From Lumnitzera littorea (lineage: Eukaryota; Streptophyta; Magnoliopsida; Myrtales; Combretaceae), in assembly GCA_024138015.1 (NCBI GenBank), contig JAMXBB010000009.1:41175025-41239024 (forward strand): 64,000 bases of DNA, given 5' to 3'. Under the pieces are notes generated by a model that was given only the letters and a program-made list of their open reading frames with translations, did no database searches and had not been told where the DNA came from. This document shows positions 44,591 to 56,329 of this stretch, in pieces (within the stretch, counting starts at the first letter, position 1; every line of letters begins with the position of its first letter). The position numbers were made by a program, and so were the translations under genes.

Positions 44591-46970
44591 TGACCTAGCC
44601 ATTGGAGATGAACTTAACTTTCTGGTGAAGAGTTGACGGTATGGCCCCTACTGAATGTATCCAAGGCTTTCCTAATAACAGATTAAAGGTCCTTAGAATG
44701 TCCAAAACCTGGAATTGGATATTGAATGTTTGTAGGCCGATATCAATTGGTAAGTTAACCTCCCCTATTATCTCTCTCTTGGATCCATCCAAAGCTCTTG
44801 CCGCTATTGAACTAAGTTTGATAGCAATTGTATCGATGCCCAATAGATCAAGGGTGGCTAAAGGATAAACATTAAGAGATGACCCGTTGTCGATGAGGAC
44901 TCTTGTTACGATGATGTTATTTATCCTCACTATTATGAACAAAGGCTTTGTTAGCTGGGAACCTTCTTCACCCAATTCCTCGGTAGAGAAGGATATTTTA
45001 TCTATGGTGAGGATGGAATTAGTGATAGAGTTGATCCTTTCAGTTGGGATTTCATGAAGGACCTTGACATCCCTTAATGTTCTGAATAAGGCTTTTTAGT
45101 ATAAGTCTGATGCCATCAACAGACTCATGAGGGATATTTATACCAGAGTCTTAGCGAGATAGTCCATTATTTTATACTCACTAGACTTGATCATCTTAGT
45201 GGAGGCAGTTAATCCTTCTTCATGTTTAACTTGTTTGGTGTTTGGCATTTCCAGTACACCCTTCCTTTTTAGGTTTTCCCTCAAATCATAGGTTCTGCCA
45301 GAACGAGTGATCCCCCCTACAATCGAGCCTGATTGCCCCTGGTTTATTGCCTAGTAGTTGAGGGGGGCAGCTTTATAATTTTCAAGGGCCATAGATACCT
45401 AGAATGTGTACCTTTTAGTTTGTGGGACCTCTTTTTTGTAGAACCTATAAACCTTTGGTTCTTGGTTTTGACCGATCATGTTGATGGTAGATTTTGAGTG
45501 GTTAGATATCATATTGATGATAGGTCTATGGTTTAGCAATGGGTTGTTGTTGATGTTTAGGGTAGGAGCCTCCACAAAATCCAGTTGTACTGTACCTTCA
45601 TCGATCAAATCTTTGATTTTGTTTTTTAACCTCCAGCATGAATTAGTTGAATGGCCTACTTGCCCTAGACGATACTGACATCTTGCATTAGGATCAAAGA
45701 ACTTCGACTTGTACCTTTCACTAAGAGCCTCAAAATGGAGTGGATTATCTCTTCTTAACTTCTTAAGCACTTGACTGAGTGGAACAGGTATTCTGGTGAA
45801 CTATCTCGAGGCTCTACTAGCCTATGGTTGGCTTCTATACTGTGGTTGAGCTGGTGAGGGATTCATTCTAAAAGAAACTCGAGAGTTAAGTCTTGCATTC
45901 AAGTTAACCATGCTGACAGTAGCTTCTCTAAGCTTACTGGTGGTGGGTTTAGCAGAGGGTGGTCTTTTATCTACTATTTCTTGTAGCTTGCCAAAGGAAA
46001 TGACACTTTCAATTAGACACCCCGCTGCCACTATCTCTATAAAGCTAGAAGAGGCTTATCCGATTAGCTGAGCGAAGTAGGGCCTCTTAAGAGTGTTAAT
46101 GAAAGTTGCAGTCAACTCTTTTTCAATCATAGGGGTAGATACCCTTGCAGCTAGGGACCTCCACCTTTGAGCATATTATTTGAAGGATTCATTGTACCTT
46201 TTCCATAGGGCAACCAAATCTATCATTATTAGTGCCACTTTGACATTAAATCTATATTGCTTATAGAACGCTCTGGCTAGCTTCTCCCATGTATTCACTT
46301 GATTTAAGTTCAATTGGGCATACTAAGTTAAGGCAGGGCCTGTCAAGTTGTCCTAAAAGGTCTAGACCATGAGTTGATCATACTGTACATACTTGCCCAT
46401 CTTACGTACATACAACTGGGTATGTAACTTAAGGCATCTAGTCTCGTTGTATTTTTCAAAGTCAGGTATTTTGAATTTTTTTGGGAAGCTTCTATAATCA
46501 TAGGCAGAGAAGTCTGTTATTCCAACGTGCTTGAATCCATCATACCCCTGGAGCATTTTCATTTTTTCGGTAATCTATTGAGTTAACCACTCCTCGAGCT
46601 CCTTCAATTTGTCCTGGTTAGCTTCAAGCTTTGGGTTTATCGGGAATGAGTAAGTATTTAGCTTAAAGGTTGGGTCAGCCTTTGGAAATACCCCTTCAGT
46701 TTCAAAGGATTCAAAGCCCTGATTGCCTTTAGGGTAAGCTTCTTCTGTTTCAAGCGATGGGGCCTTAGCATTCTTTCTATATCGGGCTTTGAAGTGCTCT
46801 TCATTTGATGGGGCCGTAGACCTAAGCAGAGAGATGCGATCAGCAAGAAAGCTTAGTTGATCTGCCATCTTTCCCATTGTTCATTCCAACGTTTGGAATC
46901 TCAACTCCGTAGAGTCAATAACCTCGAGGTTGTTGTTGCCATTATTGTTATTGTTTCCTTGGTTGGCCAT
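44591..46970 (-). pseudogene. gag: Ogre gag-protease
   Basis: One frame from ATG 46,970 (MANQGNNNNNGNNN) to about 44,590, with about ten stops. Gag core blocks are FSAYDYRSFPKKFKIPDFEKYN (start 46,520), LTGPAL and WEKLARAFYKQYRFN (about 46,330-46,260), and a knuckle-like CQYRLGQVGHSTNSCWRLK near 45,680, where the second cysteine is missing (C-x2-R). The aspartic protease lies at 44,975-44,595 with active site IDNGSSLN (residues 28-35 of that segment; about 44,891) and a closing LLLGKPWIH. Gag and protease share a frame as in other Ogre elements. Confidence 0.88.
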
Positions 46971-47233
46971 TTTGGTCTGAGAATTAGTTTTGATGGGGCT
47001 TCTTTGGAAAATTTGATGTTTAGGGAGCTATCTTAGCGACCTAGGTAAAAACTACTTCTCAATAAGTTAGCATACGGATATTTTGAAAAAGAATGCAAAT
47101 GAATGAAATACAAGTGAATCACACAGATAAAAAGGAGAGGATTGACAAATGATTAACAGAACGGTAAGTTATTTATTATTTTTGGATTCCCAGAGTCTTA
47201 TTACATGAAAGAAAGTAAAAGGTACAAATTCAT
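46971..47233 (-). other. Spacer between Ogre ORF1 and gag
   Basis: About 260 bp without coding signal separating two ORFs that are in different frames. Confidence 0.6.
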
Positions 47234-48691
47234 CTATACTAATTTTCTTTTTTTTTTTCTTTTCTGTGGGCTAGATGACATTTTCTTCTTCTTTTGGTCA
47301 TGCTTAACCGCTTCTTCAAACTCTTGAATTTTCTTTTGGGCCATCTTCAACTGGTGTTCTAAGGTGTCTGACCTTTGTCTAGATTCTCAACATAGGTTTG
47401 CCCATTTGTCTTTCTCATCATAGACAATCTCCATACGTCCTTTCATTTGGTCCATATAGGGCACCATTTCAAAGTTAGGGCGTACAGGGGAGGTTTGAAG
47501 GACTTCTGTTGCCCAATATCACATTGCGCCTACCTTGTGAAGTTGATTGTATAAATACTCTTTGGTAACTTGGTGTTTATCCACTTCTCTTATGAACTCA
47601 CTCAGATCGATGTTTGGGCTTACGGTTCGAGTGTCGCACCAAGCTTTGATCTTGTGAAGTTTGGATGCCTTTTCTATGGAGTGAGGCTCTTCAAGATTAA
47701 GAGTCAATGGTTCTAATGAAGGTTTGTGAATTATGCCCTAGATCCCTCCAAACTATCTTACCATGTTGCTTGGATAGTAGCCTATACACCAACTCATCCC
47801 AATTAGTAGCACAACATAGTAATTCTTGCAAATCAATATGACCTTCATGTAATTACTCCATCTGGCAATCCACAATATGTCTTCTACTTAGAAATCTCGT
47901 AGAACCTCTATCCAGAGAAGGGTAGGGATGTCTTCTGGTAATTTGATCTTATCGACGAAAGAATCAGTCTGGTCGACCTTATTCGCGAATGCTCCCCTTA
48001 TTAAATCCAACCCAAAGCATTTGATGTGATTGACGAACCACATCATTAATAGTGCCATGCTTAACCCGAGATCTCCACAGCCCCTTTTCTCAAGGAAATT
48101 CAGATTCCTTATTTGCTCAATAAGTAGGGTAGGAATGTAAGACCTACTTAGAAACAAGATAGTAGCGAATATAACTAGCACATAAGCCTTGATTCGGTTT
48201 TCTCTCTAATTCCTAAGAAACAGTGCTTATTTGTTAGAGTTGGGCTCATTTTGAAACCAATGGACTAAATCCCATATCTTGATGGTGTATTTGTTATAAT
48301 CGTCTGGGGCCTCATTTATCTCAATCTTATAGATCCCTAAGAATTTTGAGAAGATATATGTTAGGCCAAAGCTGAGTTTCAGGATGTATATTTCATCTAA
48401 AGGAGGAGCTTGGAGCAGTTGGGTGTACTCCTCTAGAGTTGGGCTAATTAGATGTGGTCCAAATTAAAAAGCCACTTCTTTAGGCTCTTAGAAATGGACT
48501 AAGGACCTTACTAGCATGATGTTAACCATCGCTTTAGCTAGTGAGAGTATTGGTCTAATTTTATTGGTAATGAACTGTTGCTCTCTCAGGTTGAAGGTTT
48601 GAAACCACTGGTTGAGTATGGGCTTTGGGTTTGTAGGTTTATGGACATGAATCTCTTTAATGAGAACCCTGGTGTTGGTTGAGCTGGCCAT
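47234..48691 (-). pseudogene. Ogre ORF1, extra protein upstream of gag
   Basis: A single frame of 485 codons from ATG 48,691 (MASSTNTRVLIKEIHV) to TAG 47,234-47,236, with about nine stops. The middle (48,450-47,890) contains TLEEYTQLLQAPPLDE, LVHWFQ and LEKRGCGDLGLSMALLMMWF, similar in layout to the ORF1 protein found only in Ogre-type elements. The last 60 residues are a coiled-coil-like region with a KKKK-rich basic tail (EHQLKMAQKKIQEFEEAVK). ORF1's role is unknown in the family. Position between primer site and gag is diagnostic. Confidence 0.82.
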
Positions 48692-49249
48692 TTTTGAAAC
48701 ATTACAAAGAAAGCATAAATTATAAGGGAAAGACTAATTACAAGAAGAGAAAATATACAAGACCTCCTATGTACATCAATTCTAAGAAGAATACAAGGAA
48801 AAACTCCAAATCTTTGTCATTTTTTTTCCTTTTTTATGTAATATTGCCTCTTTGTTAGTTATTCGTTGACCCCATGAAATGTAATGCAATATAAGTGGGT
48901 TCTAACGATCCTTAAACTCTGTAACCTCACACATTTACAAAGAAATGGTTCCTTAGTCACATCAAAGTTTAAGTAGGATAGCCTAATTGGCCCTAAATGG
49001 TGGTTGCCCCACTACACCTGAGACTTTACACAATGGCTCCCCTGTCCTAAGGTTTTATGACGGCCCAAGTTTGATCGTATCTATCATTCATTCATCATGC
49101 AGCAAAATAAATCCTTCCCCACAAAAAATAAAACCTACAAATGATATTAGCATAATTTGTAATATAAGACGAGTAAATAAATTGCATTTAAGGTGATTTT
49201 AGAGATTAATTTTAATTTTTAGAAAACCGAATGGCTAACCCTCTCTAAA
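48692..49249 (-). other. Ogre 5' leader
   Basis: Untranslated leader between the primer site and ORF1. A 69-codon plus-strand frame at 48,987-49,196 shows no protein-like content. Confidence 0.65.
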
Positions 49250-49267
49250 TCCCCAATGGAGTCGCCA
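49250..49267 (-). other. Ogre primer-binding site
   Basis: On the minus strand, TGGCGACTCCATTGGGGA lies 3 bp after the LTR end. This is the TGGCGACTC..GGGGA type used by Ogre elements (reported as tRNA-Arg in that lineage; the tRNA was not checked here). Confidence 0.8.
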
Positions 49268-50099
49268 AGCTGTTGAGCCTAGTTTTTCACCCTCTAGGTT
49301 CTCTTTATAAAATTAGGTCTTCTCTAAGCCGACTAGTATTAAACTCTTACTTGTTTCATATTAGCCCTCAACTAAGATTTAAAGAAAACCATTTTTCAAC
49401 TTGAAAAGATTTAGAGTCATCACCCGACTGGAGTCGAGAAAAGAGGTTAAGTTATAACTAACGAGTAGATCGATTATAACTTAGCTACCGATATATCAAT
49501 TTAAAAAAAAAAACCAAGTTATAAAATGACTTTTTGAGAATTAGAGAAGCTAGATTCAGGGGTTAGGACTTTTAAACCCTTGTAAGTACCATTGATTTTC
49601 TAAAATTAACTTTAATCTTAAAAAATCACCTTTTTATCTTATAAGATAAAACTCAATTTAACTATTATAATTGAATAAATAAAATAATCTAAACTAAAAA
49701 GGGAAAATTAGGTTTTCTACATTTTTGTCGTCGCCACGTAAGTACCTACGTACCCACTATTCGGAATCAAATGTACGTAGTTTTTTTTTTTGTAAAACTT
49801 TAGTGAATTGGTTTTGTTTTAATTTGAAAACAATCGGGTTTACATTTTATTTTGTTGAAGGAAATTCCTAAAAAATGTCCTCATCGATTTTCTAATTTTT
49901 GGAAACTCTAAAATAGTCCTAATTTGGAAAGAGGTCTATTTATTTTTAGAAAATAAATTTTTCTAAGTGACAAAAGGAAATAATAATCTTTTTATTTATT
50001 TATTTATTTTTATATTTTATCTATTTCTTTTTCTTTATTTTATCATTTAATTTATTTATCACTTTTTACTTATTATATCTTACTTATTTAAACTAATAA

Positions 50100-50360
50100 A
50101 ATAAAACCAAATTACTCTTTTTTTCTCTTTTTCCCTTTTTTTTCTTTTTTATTACTTATTATATATTATTTAATATAAAAAAATTTACGTTTTTCTTCTT
50201 TTCTTTTATCTTCATTTTTCTTTCTTTTTTTATTTTTCTTTTCTTTACTTTTTTTGTTTGATTACATTTACATAAATAGGGAAAACAAAATAAATAAATA
50301 AATAAACAAAAACAAAACAACAGAACAAAAAGAAAAAGAAAAAGAAAAGAAAAAATAAGC
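50100..50360. repeat. T-rich then A-rich foldback in the Ogre 5' LTR
   Basis: About 170 bp of mostly T followed by about 90 bp of mostly A, with many TTTCTTTT and AAAAGAAA blocks. The same layout is at 33,150-33,360 in the plus-strand LTR. Short frames here are composition artefacts. Confidence 0.7.
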
Positions 50361-51363
50361 TTCAAGTAGATTTGGACACATAGGTCGAACCTAGGCAAGT
50401 CGAATCGGGACATCTAGTCAAGTTCAGGTTGCTGCACAAATCGAAGTCAGGTTATCTTCAACCCCTCTTCAATAGCAACAACAAGACGCGCTTCAAGCTG
50501 ATTCGTACGCTAAATTAAGTGGGCAAAGACATTTTCATGGGTTTTTTTATTGGGTTTAGGGGTATTTGTTCGATGCCGTGGTTAATGGAGCTCGTTTAGG
50601 TGGTTTTGGAAGTGATGGTTAGTGGTGGTGTTCGCTCCATCGACGTAATGGCAGCTAGGCATGAATGGAGTATCGGCTTAGGGATTTAAAGGCATGGGGA
50701 GAGTAGCTATGATGTTAGTTTAGGTCAAAGGATGCTGAGGGTAATGGTTCGAGGAGAGAGGGAGGGGCGGCAGTAAGGGTTTGGTGGTAGCTAACTTGGT
50801 GGAGCTGCTAAGGGTTACGACGAAGGTCAAAAGCAGCTAAGTTGGAGAGCCTAAGCCGTGGGTAGTCTTCCTTGAGTGGTGGTTCAACCCAGGTTAGAGT
50901 AAAGAGAGAGAGAGTAGGTTAGAGAGAGAAAGTGATTGTAGGGAAAGAGAAGGGTTGTGTTGAGTGATTCTGCTGATTGTGTCAAGTGAATTAATGACCC
51001 TAAGCCCTTATTTATACTTGAATTTCAACCTAATAACAAAGGAAAGCTCAGATCGAAGTTAATGGGAATGGCCAAATTTTCAATTTTTTCCCAATCTTTG
51101 AAGCTCGCTTTGAATGTATAATTGACTAAACTTGGATGCGTTTTCTGTACCAATTCATAATAGGCTATGTCTAGTTTGCAATTTTTCCATTGATTTGGTG
51201 AAATTGCAACAAGAAAGAGTCTAAAAATCGTACTGAAGTAGGTGGTCCAAAGAGGAAAGTACTGGAAGTTTAGTGAAAATGAAGGAAAGAGAAGGAAAGA
51301 GAAGGGAAAGAGAGGAAAACCAAGGGAAAAGAAGGGGAGGGAAAAGTGGGCTAATGTAGCACC

Positions 51364-51492
51364 ACGTCAACATTGCCAGCTAACCCCGACGTGCCACGTG
51401 TCATTCATGACATGTAGCAGTTGACATGGCACACCACATGGACGACACATGGCGCCACGTCAGCGAGGCCATCAAATTCGAGGATGCCACGT
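51364..51492 (-). promoter_or_regulatory. ACGT (G-box/ABRE-like) cluster in Ogre U3
   Basis: Five ACGT cores at 51,364, 51,389, 51,396, 51,457 and 51,489, including two CCACGTGT boxes, lie 350-480 bp upstream of the TATA box in element orientation. The 3' LTR also has five (38,871, 38,899, 38,922, 38,963, 38,998). ACGT cores bind plant bZIP and bHLH factors in ABA and light responses. A promoter role is inferred. Confidence 0.6.
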
Positions 51493-52057
51493 GTTAGGAT
51501 ATGTGGTGCAATCAAATCCTAATACATAGTAGTCCCTAATGTGATTGAAAACAAAAAAATAAGAAAAAGGCCTCTATGCCTTTGCGCAATCATATACTTA
51601 ATTGTCAAGCCGTTGGCTTGTGCTTTGTTCATATATGCAATTAAGACTCAGTCAACCTGGGATAGATTTAACTTTAAGCCTAGGTTTGATAGACCAACTT
51701 CTAAACCTAAATTAAAATAAAAAGTCTACTATAATAAAATGTATTTTCTAAAATCTTTTATTTTTTTTCTCAATTTTGTGACTTTTCAAAATTTTTTATG
51801 TACTTTTCTGAATTTTTTCATTTTTTTATATTTTTATTATTTTTTTATTTCTTTTATTCCTAAATTTCTTATCTTTTTCATTTTTTCCCTATTTTCCTAT
51901 TTTTTCTAAGTTTTTCCTAGAACTCTTATTTTTCTAAATTTCTTCATTTTTTAGGGTTCTTCTTTAATTTTATGTTTTTTGAACTTTTCTAATTTAGGAT
52001 CCTATAACCTAAATTGAAAAATAAAAAGATAGGCAAAAATTAGTTGTCTACAGTAAC

Positions 52058-53181
52058 TAACAATTGTTAGAATTTGAAGTGGTTATTAATTGGATTGAAT
52101 TGACTATTTGATTAATAAATTGATTGTTATTGATCTTACTACACTTTGCCAAAGTTGATTAGTGAAATCATTGTAAGGTAAAGTTATAGGCTATATACCC
52201 TAGGATTCAAAGACTTGAGATTACACCAATATCACTAATTGAGAGCTACTTATGATTATTTTCAAATTTACTTTAATGTATCCCTTTTTCTTGGAAATTT
52301 TTTGAGCCCTATAATCCTTAATAAACAAACAAATTAAACTTGTGTTTTGAGAATCTTTTAAAAAATTGAAATAGTTGGAGGTGGAAAATAATAATAAATG
52401 TATGAGTAGATGAATAAACAAAAAGATAAAATTGGTAAGGATTCGCCTTGGTCTGTTGGAAGAGTGAGATTAAATTTTGTTGCCAATGCTAATATAAGCA
52501 TAAAAGATAAATTGGTATGGATTTGCCTTGACCCATTAGAAAAGTAAACTTCATTCCTGTTGCCAATGTGAGGGTTAAATTGGTATAAATTGGTCTTAGT
52601 TAGTTAGAAGAACAAGATCATTTCCCACTACCAACACAATCGTCCTTGAAAAACAATTATGCTCAAATGCATAAATTAAATGAATTAGGACAAGACCTTC
52701 CAATGAAAGCATATATTAGGGGGATGATTAGAGGATGAGTGAATGTAAAATGTATTTATTCTAGATTATAATACTTAGCAAGATTGAAGAGGGAATTGTA
52801 TACACTTTAGTTAAGTGGGTAAAATTTTTATGACTCTTTCTCAAGTGATGAGATGTTAAATCTAATTTTAAGTTTAAAAATCCTTGGTTAAATGATTCAA
52901 GTAAACTATGACTTACACAAATTAACTAGTAAACTCTGATATTTAGTGTTATTAGAGCATTTGAACACGGTTGAGTAGAAATATGAATTTCTTATGTTTA
53001 GAATTGATTAACTCTATGATTCCAAGTTGATTAGGGTTTATTTCATAATTTTCTTCAGGTCAAGTGTAATTACATGTCAGTTTCCTTTGTAGTGATAAAT
53101 TTTATTTAGTGGTTCTTATCCCTTTTTTTTGTTTTAATTTATATGTTTAGGGACTAGCAAATGTTTAAATGTGAGGAAGTT
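52058..53181 (+). other. Element H 3' untranslated region, second part
   Basis: Resumes element H after the Ogre insertion. Holds three degenerate repeats of about 70-80 bp at 52,428-52,640 (AAATTGGTA(A/T)GGATT(C/T)GCCTTG type) and ends in GTGAGGAAGT, a polypurine tract just before the LTR. Confidence 0.6.
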
Positions 53182-54487
53182 TGGCAAGTCTAAATTTAGA
53201 TACATTTACAATGGTGATTTTATATCCTTTCCCTTATAATTTTAGCTTATTTTTAATGAATTTGATACTTAATTAAGTAAATTTTTTATTTCAAGATTTA
53301 AAGACATTCTTAGATTGAAAATGAAGAAAAGGAATTAAGTTTCACTCAATTCAAAGCTCAAATGAAGAAGTTATGGAGTTTTCATTTTATGAGGTTTATT
53401 TTAACATGAAAACAAGGTTAAGAATAGAGAGGTATATGACTAGGGGACATGATTGTATCCTAGGTCATGTCCACCTAAAAGTAGGAAAGACCTAGTTTTG
53501 TATAGAAAGTTATGTGACTAGGGGACACAACCATATCTCAGGTCGTATCAAACCAATAAGAAATTATGTACTCAAGAAACAGAAAGTTACATGACTTTTA
53601 GGACATAATCATGTCCCAGATCATGTCAAATGTCACCTATTACACTTTCTCTTTCCAATATAAAAGGAAATGTAAGGGTTTTATAGGGGACATTCTTGCC
53701 ATCGAAAGAGAAGAGACTTAAAGGGGAGAGAGAGGACCAAGTAGGCGCATCATCAAAACTTCATGAATGAGAAGATTTATCATAACCAAAGGGCTTTTAA
53801 TGGATTTGATTTTGCTTTTGCTGCAATTTCCTATCTATATCATCTTGCTAGCTTAAATTCTTGTATCTAGGAATATAGAACCTAGAGTTACCATGTGACT
53901 ATTAAATTGATTGTCAAATTTCAATAAAGTTTGTAGCTTTTTATTGAATTATGTATTTTTCCATTATTAATTGATATTTCTAAGGTATCAATATTTGATG
54001 TTATGCATGAATATTGAGAAGTCTCTTACACAGTGAGATCTTGACATAATTGAAAGCAATCATACATGCACTTAGAGATAAGGTGCATATTCTTTTGGAA
54101 ATCTAGTATCTTTTTTTGTAGGAATTCATTATCTGTTAGTGTGATCCTAAAGTATGCTACTAGTGAGAAGATTCCGGTAGGTATTTTTGGGTTAGTTAGG
54201 GTTGACAAGAAAGATATTATTTTTAATTGAGAATTCTCTCAGTTAAGAAAACTAGAGATGGAATTGGACAAATTTTATGTAGTTACATGATAAACTCTAA
54301 GGGAAATGAGTGCTAGATATGCTATTCACTTTCTTAAAATAGTTAATTAATTTTAGTTCTTTTTAATTCATTCACATTCATCATGATTTTTCTCTAAAAT
54401 AATAGAGATAAGGTTAGTATTAGTATTCGTAGTTTCTAAGGAATCGACTCAGATTCACATCCACTTTATTAGAATTTGATAAGTGCA
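53182..54487 (+). repeat. Element H 3' LTR
   Basis: Begins TGGCAAGTCTAAATTTAG after a purine tract, resembling plant Tat/Athila LTR starts (TGATAAGTC), and seems to end AAGTGCA near 54,487. Contains three repeats 78 bp apart (53,432, 53,509, 53,587), each with a near-palindrome of the type GACATGAT..ATCATGTC, and a TATAAAA at about 53,660. The right end is approximate. Confidence 0.6.
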
Positions 54488-54494
54488 CTAGCCT

Positions 54495-54836
54495 TATATA
54501 AGGAGTATAAGGAGCTACCTGATAATTTGCTATAGGGAGTTTTTGAGTTCTTTGTGTGGGCAGATTTGAGTATTAGAGGAGATAATTACCTAAGGAGATC
54601 TAAATCATCTAAGTTGAGAGATTAAGCTCTCATATTGATTCATTATGTGTTGGCTAGAGGCTTCATTAGAAGGAAACATAGTTTGGGAGTAGTAAACGAG
54701 AGGGATAATCTATACTTGTATAGTATAGCTAAATGATGCTCGATAAATTTGGGTGTTAGGATAGCTTTCTTTCTTAGGAACTAAGCTATCGAGGGTTGTT
54801 TTGGCTATATTTTTGCATGTCCCTTTTGTTTCCTAT
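54495..54836 (+). pseudogene. Copy G of the Athila-like ORF, left part
   Basis: Coding text with three stops: FFVWADLSIRGDNYLRRSK, LRD-stop-ALILIHYVLARG and LYLYSIAK followed by SINLGVRIAF. This is the same domain as in element H, and the LYLYSI..INLG core is better preserved. It lies immediately after H's LTR, so H may have inserted in it, and it is cut at 54,836 by element E. The frame changes just before the cut. Confidence 0.68.
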
Positions 54837-55138
54837 TGATTTTTGTTTTGGTACATAAGTACTTGCAAAACAAAAACATGGCTATGAGGGGTACTAGAGG
54901 GTGCTTCGATACGATTACTTTGATGCCTAAATCAACTTTTTTATCATGTGAAGAGAATTGTCAAATGATTATGATAGTGAGAGAATGAAAAAGAGGGTCC
55001 CCTTCCTTAGGGGGCTTGTAGTATATTTATAGTGAGCGAGTCGATACTTGTACTTGGATGGATTGTTAGAGTTAAGCATAAGCTTCAATGCTACTGATTT
55101 AGGCCTTCATCTTATTTTACTAAAAAATGCTATCAACA
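54837..55138 (+). repeat. Element E left terminal repeat
   Basis: 302 bp, TGATTTTTG..TATCAACA. The best conserved stretch, GTGAAGAGAATTGTCAAATG, begins at offset 111 in both copies. TATTTATAG near 55,024 is TATA-like. Confidence 0.8.
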
Positions 55139-56329
55139 TTTGCCTCCCACTCTTTTTGGTGACAAAGTTAGCAAAAAGAATATTTAAGGAGGTTGATTTT
55201 GTGAGATCTTTAGAACTACTCGTAATCTAGAGCTTGAAAAGGCTAGAATGCTTAAAGGAGCAAAGGCCTAAAGATACGAAAGGCAAGAGTGACTAGAGCA
55301 CTTAGAAATATTGACATGCCTAAAAAGGCTAGTGTCCTTGAGGATGTAAAAGCCTAAAGAGGTTGATGTGCTTGAAAAGGTTAGGGCTAAAGCACCTGAA
55401 GAGGTGAAGGCCTAAAGAGGCCATTGTGCTAAAAAAGGGAGGGCTCAAAGAGGCTTGAAGGGGCTAATGTGCTTGAAAAGACTGGGGAAGCATGTAGGTT
55501 GTCCAAGCTAGGAATGACCTCTATTAAGTAGAGTCGTTAAATAAGTTAGTTAGCCCTTAAGCTATTAAAGTGTAGGACTTTTGGCTTATATATTCGTCGT
55601 CCATACAAAGTGTCAAATTAAAATAATTAACCAATCACTGTTTAGTAGCTTAGAGTTTTTAAATAGCTCGTTGTCTATAACTTAGACTTAAGCTTTATGT
55701 CTTGTCGTCTAAGCTTTGTTCCGAATTTAAAGATTCATAAGTATCCCTTTCATGTCGTCCGTCAGACATAGGACCTAGGGATTATTTGCTCGTCACCTAT
55801 AGTGTGCAAGGCTTAAAGTTATTAGGGAGTAGCTTGCTAGCAAATTATACTTTGAGTGGACTAAAAATGAAGCTCATTTCTCTAACTCCAATCTATCTTT
55901 GAGTTCTTATTGTAGCATTACGTAGATAGATAATACATTGTTCATGAATTAAGTGTGAATATTAATAATAAATTGGCACAAGACATCACACAAAACATAT
56001 ATCTTGGAGGATAAATGATGAATCAATCACAAAAGGCAGAAGTGAAACTGTACTTGTCTTCCATCGATGATAGTGCATGTGAATGGGCTTATCTACTTGC
56101 ATCGGCTGTTGGCTCTTGAAAATTCAACAATTTGTATTATGTTGCCTACTTTAGGAATACTGCTTCTTCTGCTTGAAACTCAAAGTTTTTAGACTTTCTT
56201 GCGTTTGTTTGATCATGAAGTTGAACTTTAATTTCCCAACACTTAGTAGGTTAGAATATTGACCTCTATAGAAAGAGACTTAGTGATGGACCTATACAAA
56301 GCTTATGGCTTGGTGTCGATATTGAAGAA
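55139..56329. other. Element E internal region, left: short repeats and spacer
   Basis: From 55,215 to 55,500 there are short degenerate repeats built on GCTTGAAAAGGCTA and AGGCCTAAAGA. From 55,500 to 55,960 the wording resembles 1,070-1,560. The text right after the left repeat can be read as LPLFLVTKLAKR, similar to ORF G after the right repeat; this may be chance or an old duplication. No gene called. Confidence 0.4.

Larger units (their letters stand above)
38042..52052 (-). mobile_element. Ogre/Tat-type retrotransposon, minus strand, inserted in element H
   Basis: 14,011 bp as assembled. In minus-strand order: a 2,782-bp 5' LTR, a primer site of the TGGCGACTC type, an extra ORF1, gag-protease, RT, RNase H, archaeal-type RNase H, integrase, a 3' array and a shortened 3' LTR. 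An additional ORF before gag, two RNase H domains and long LTRs together point to the Ogre (TatIV) branch. It is the least decayed element in the window, but internal stops, a frame change inside the second RNase H, and the loss of one integrase aspartate make it defective. Confidence 0.92.
49271..52052 (-). repeat. Ogre element 5' LTR
   Basis: 2,782 bp, TGTTGAGCC..TTGTCTACA on the plus strand, so TGTAGACAA..GGCTCAACA in element orientation. Contains a U3 cluster of five ACGT cores (51,364-51,492), a TATA box at 51,009-51,016, a C-rich post-TATA region (50,450-50,830, minus strand) and the T/A foldback. Confidence 0.9.

Noticed and set aside
50159..50413. Phe/Lys-rich 84-codon frame
   Set aside because: Translation of the T-rich/A-rich foldback; compositional artefact.
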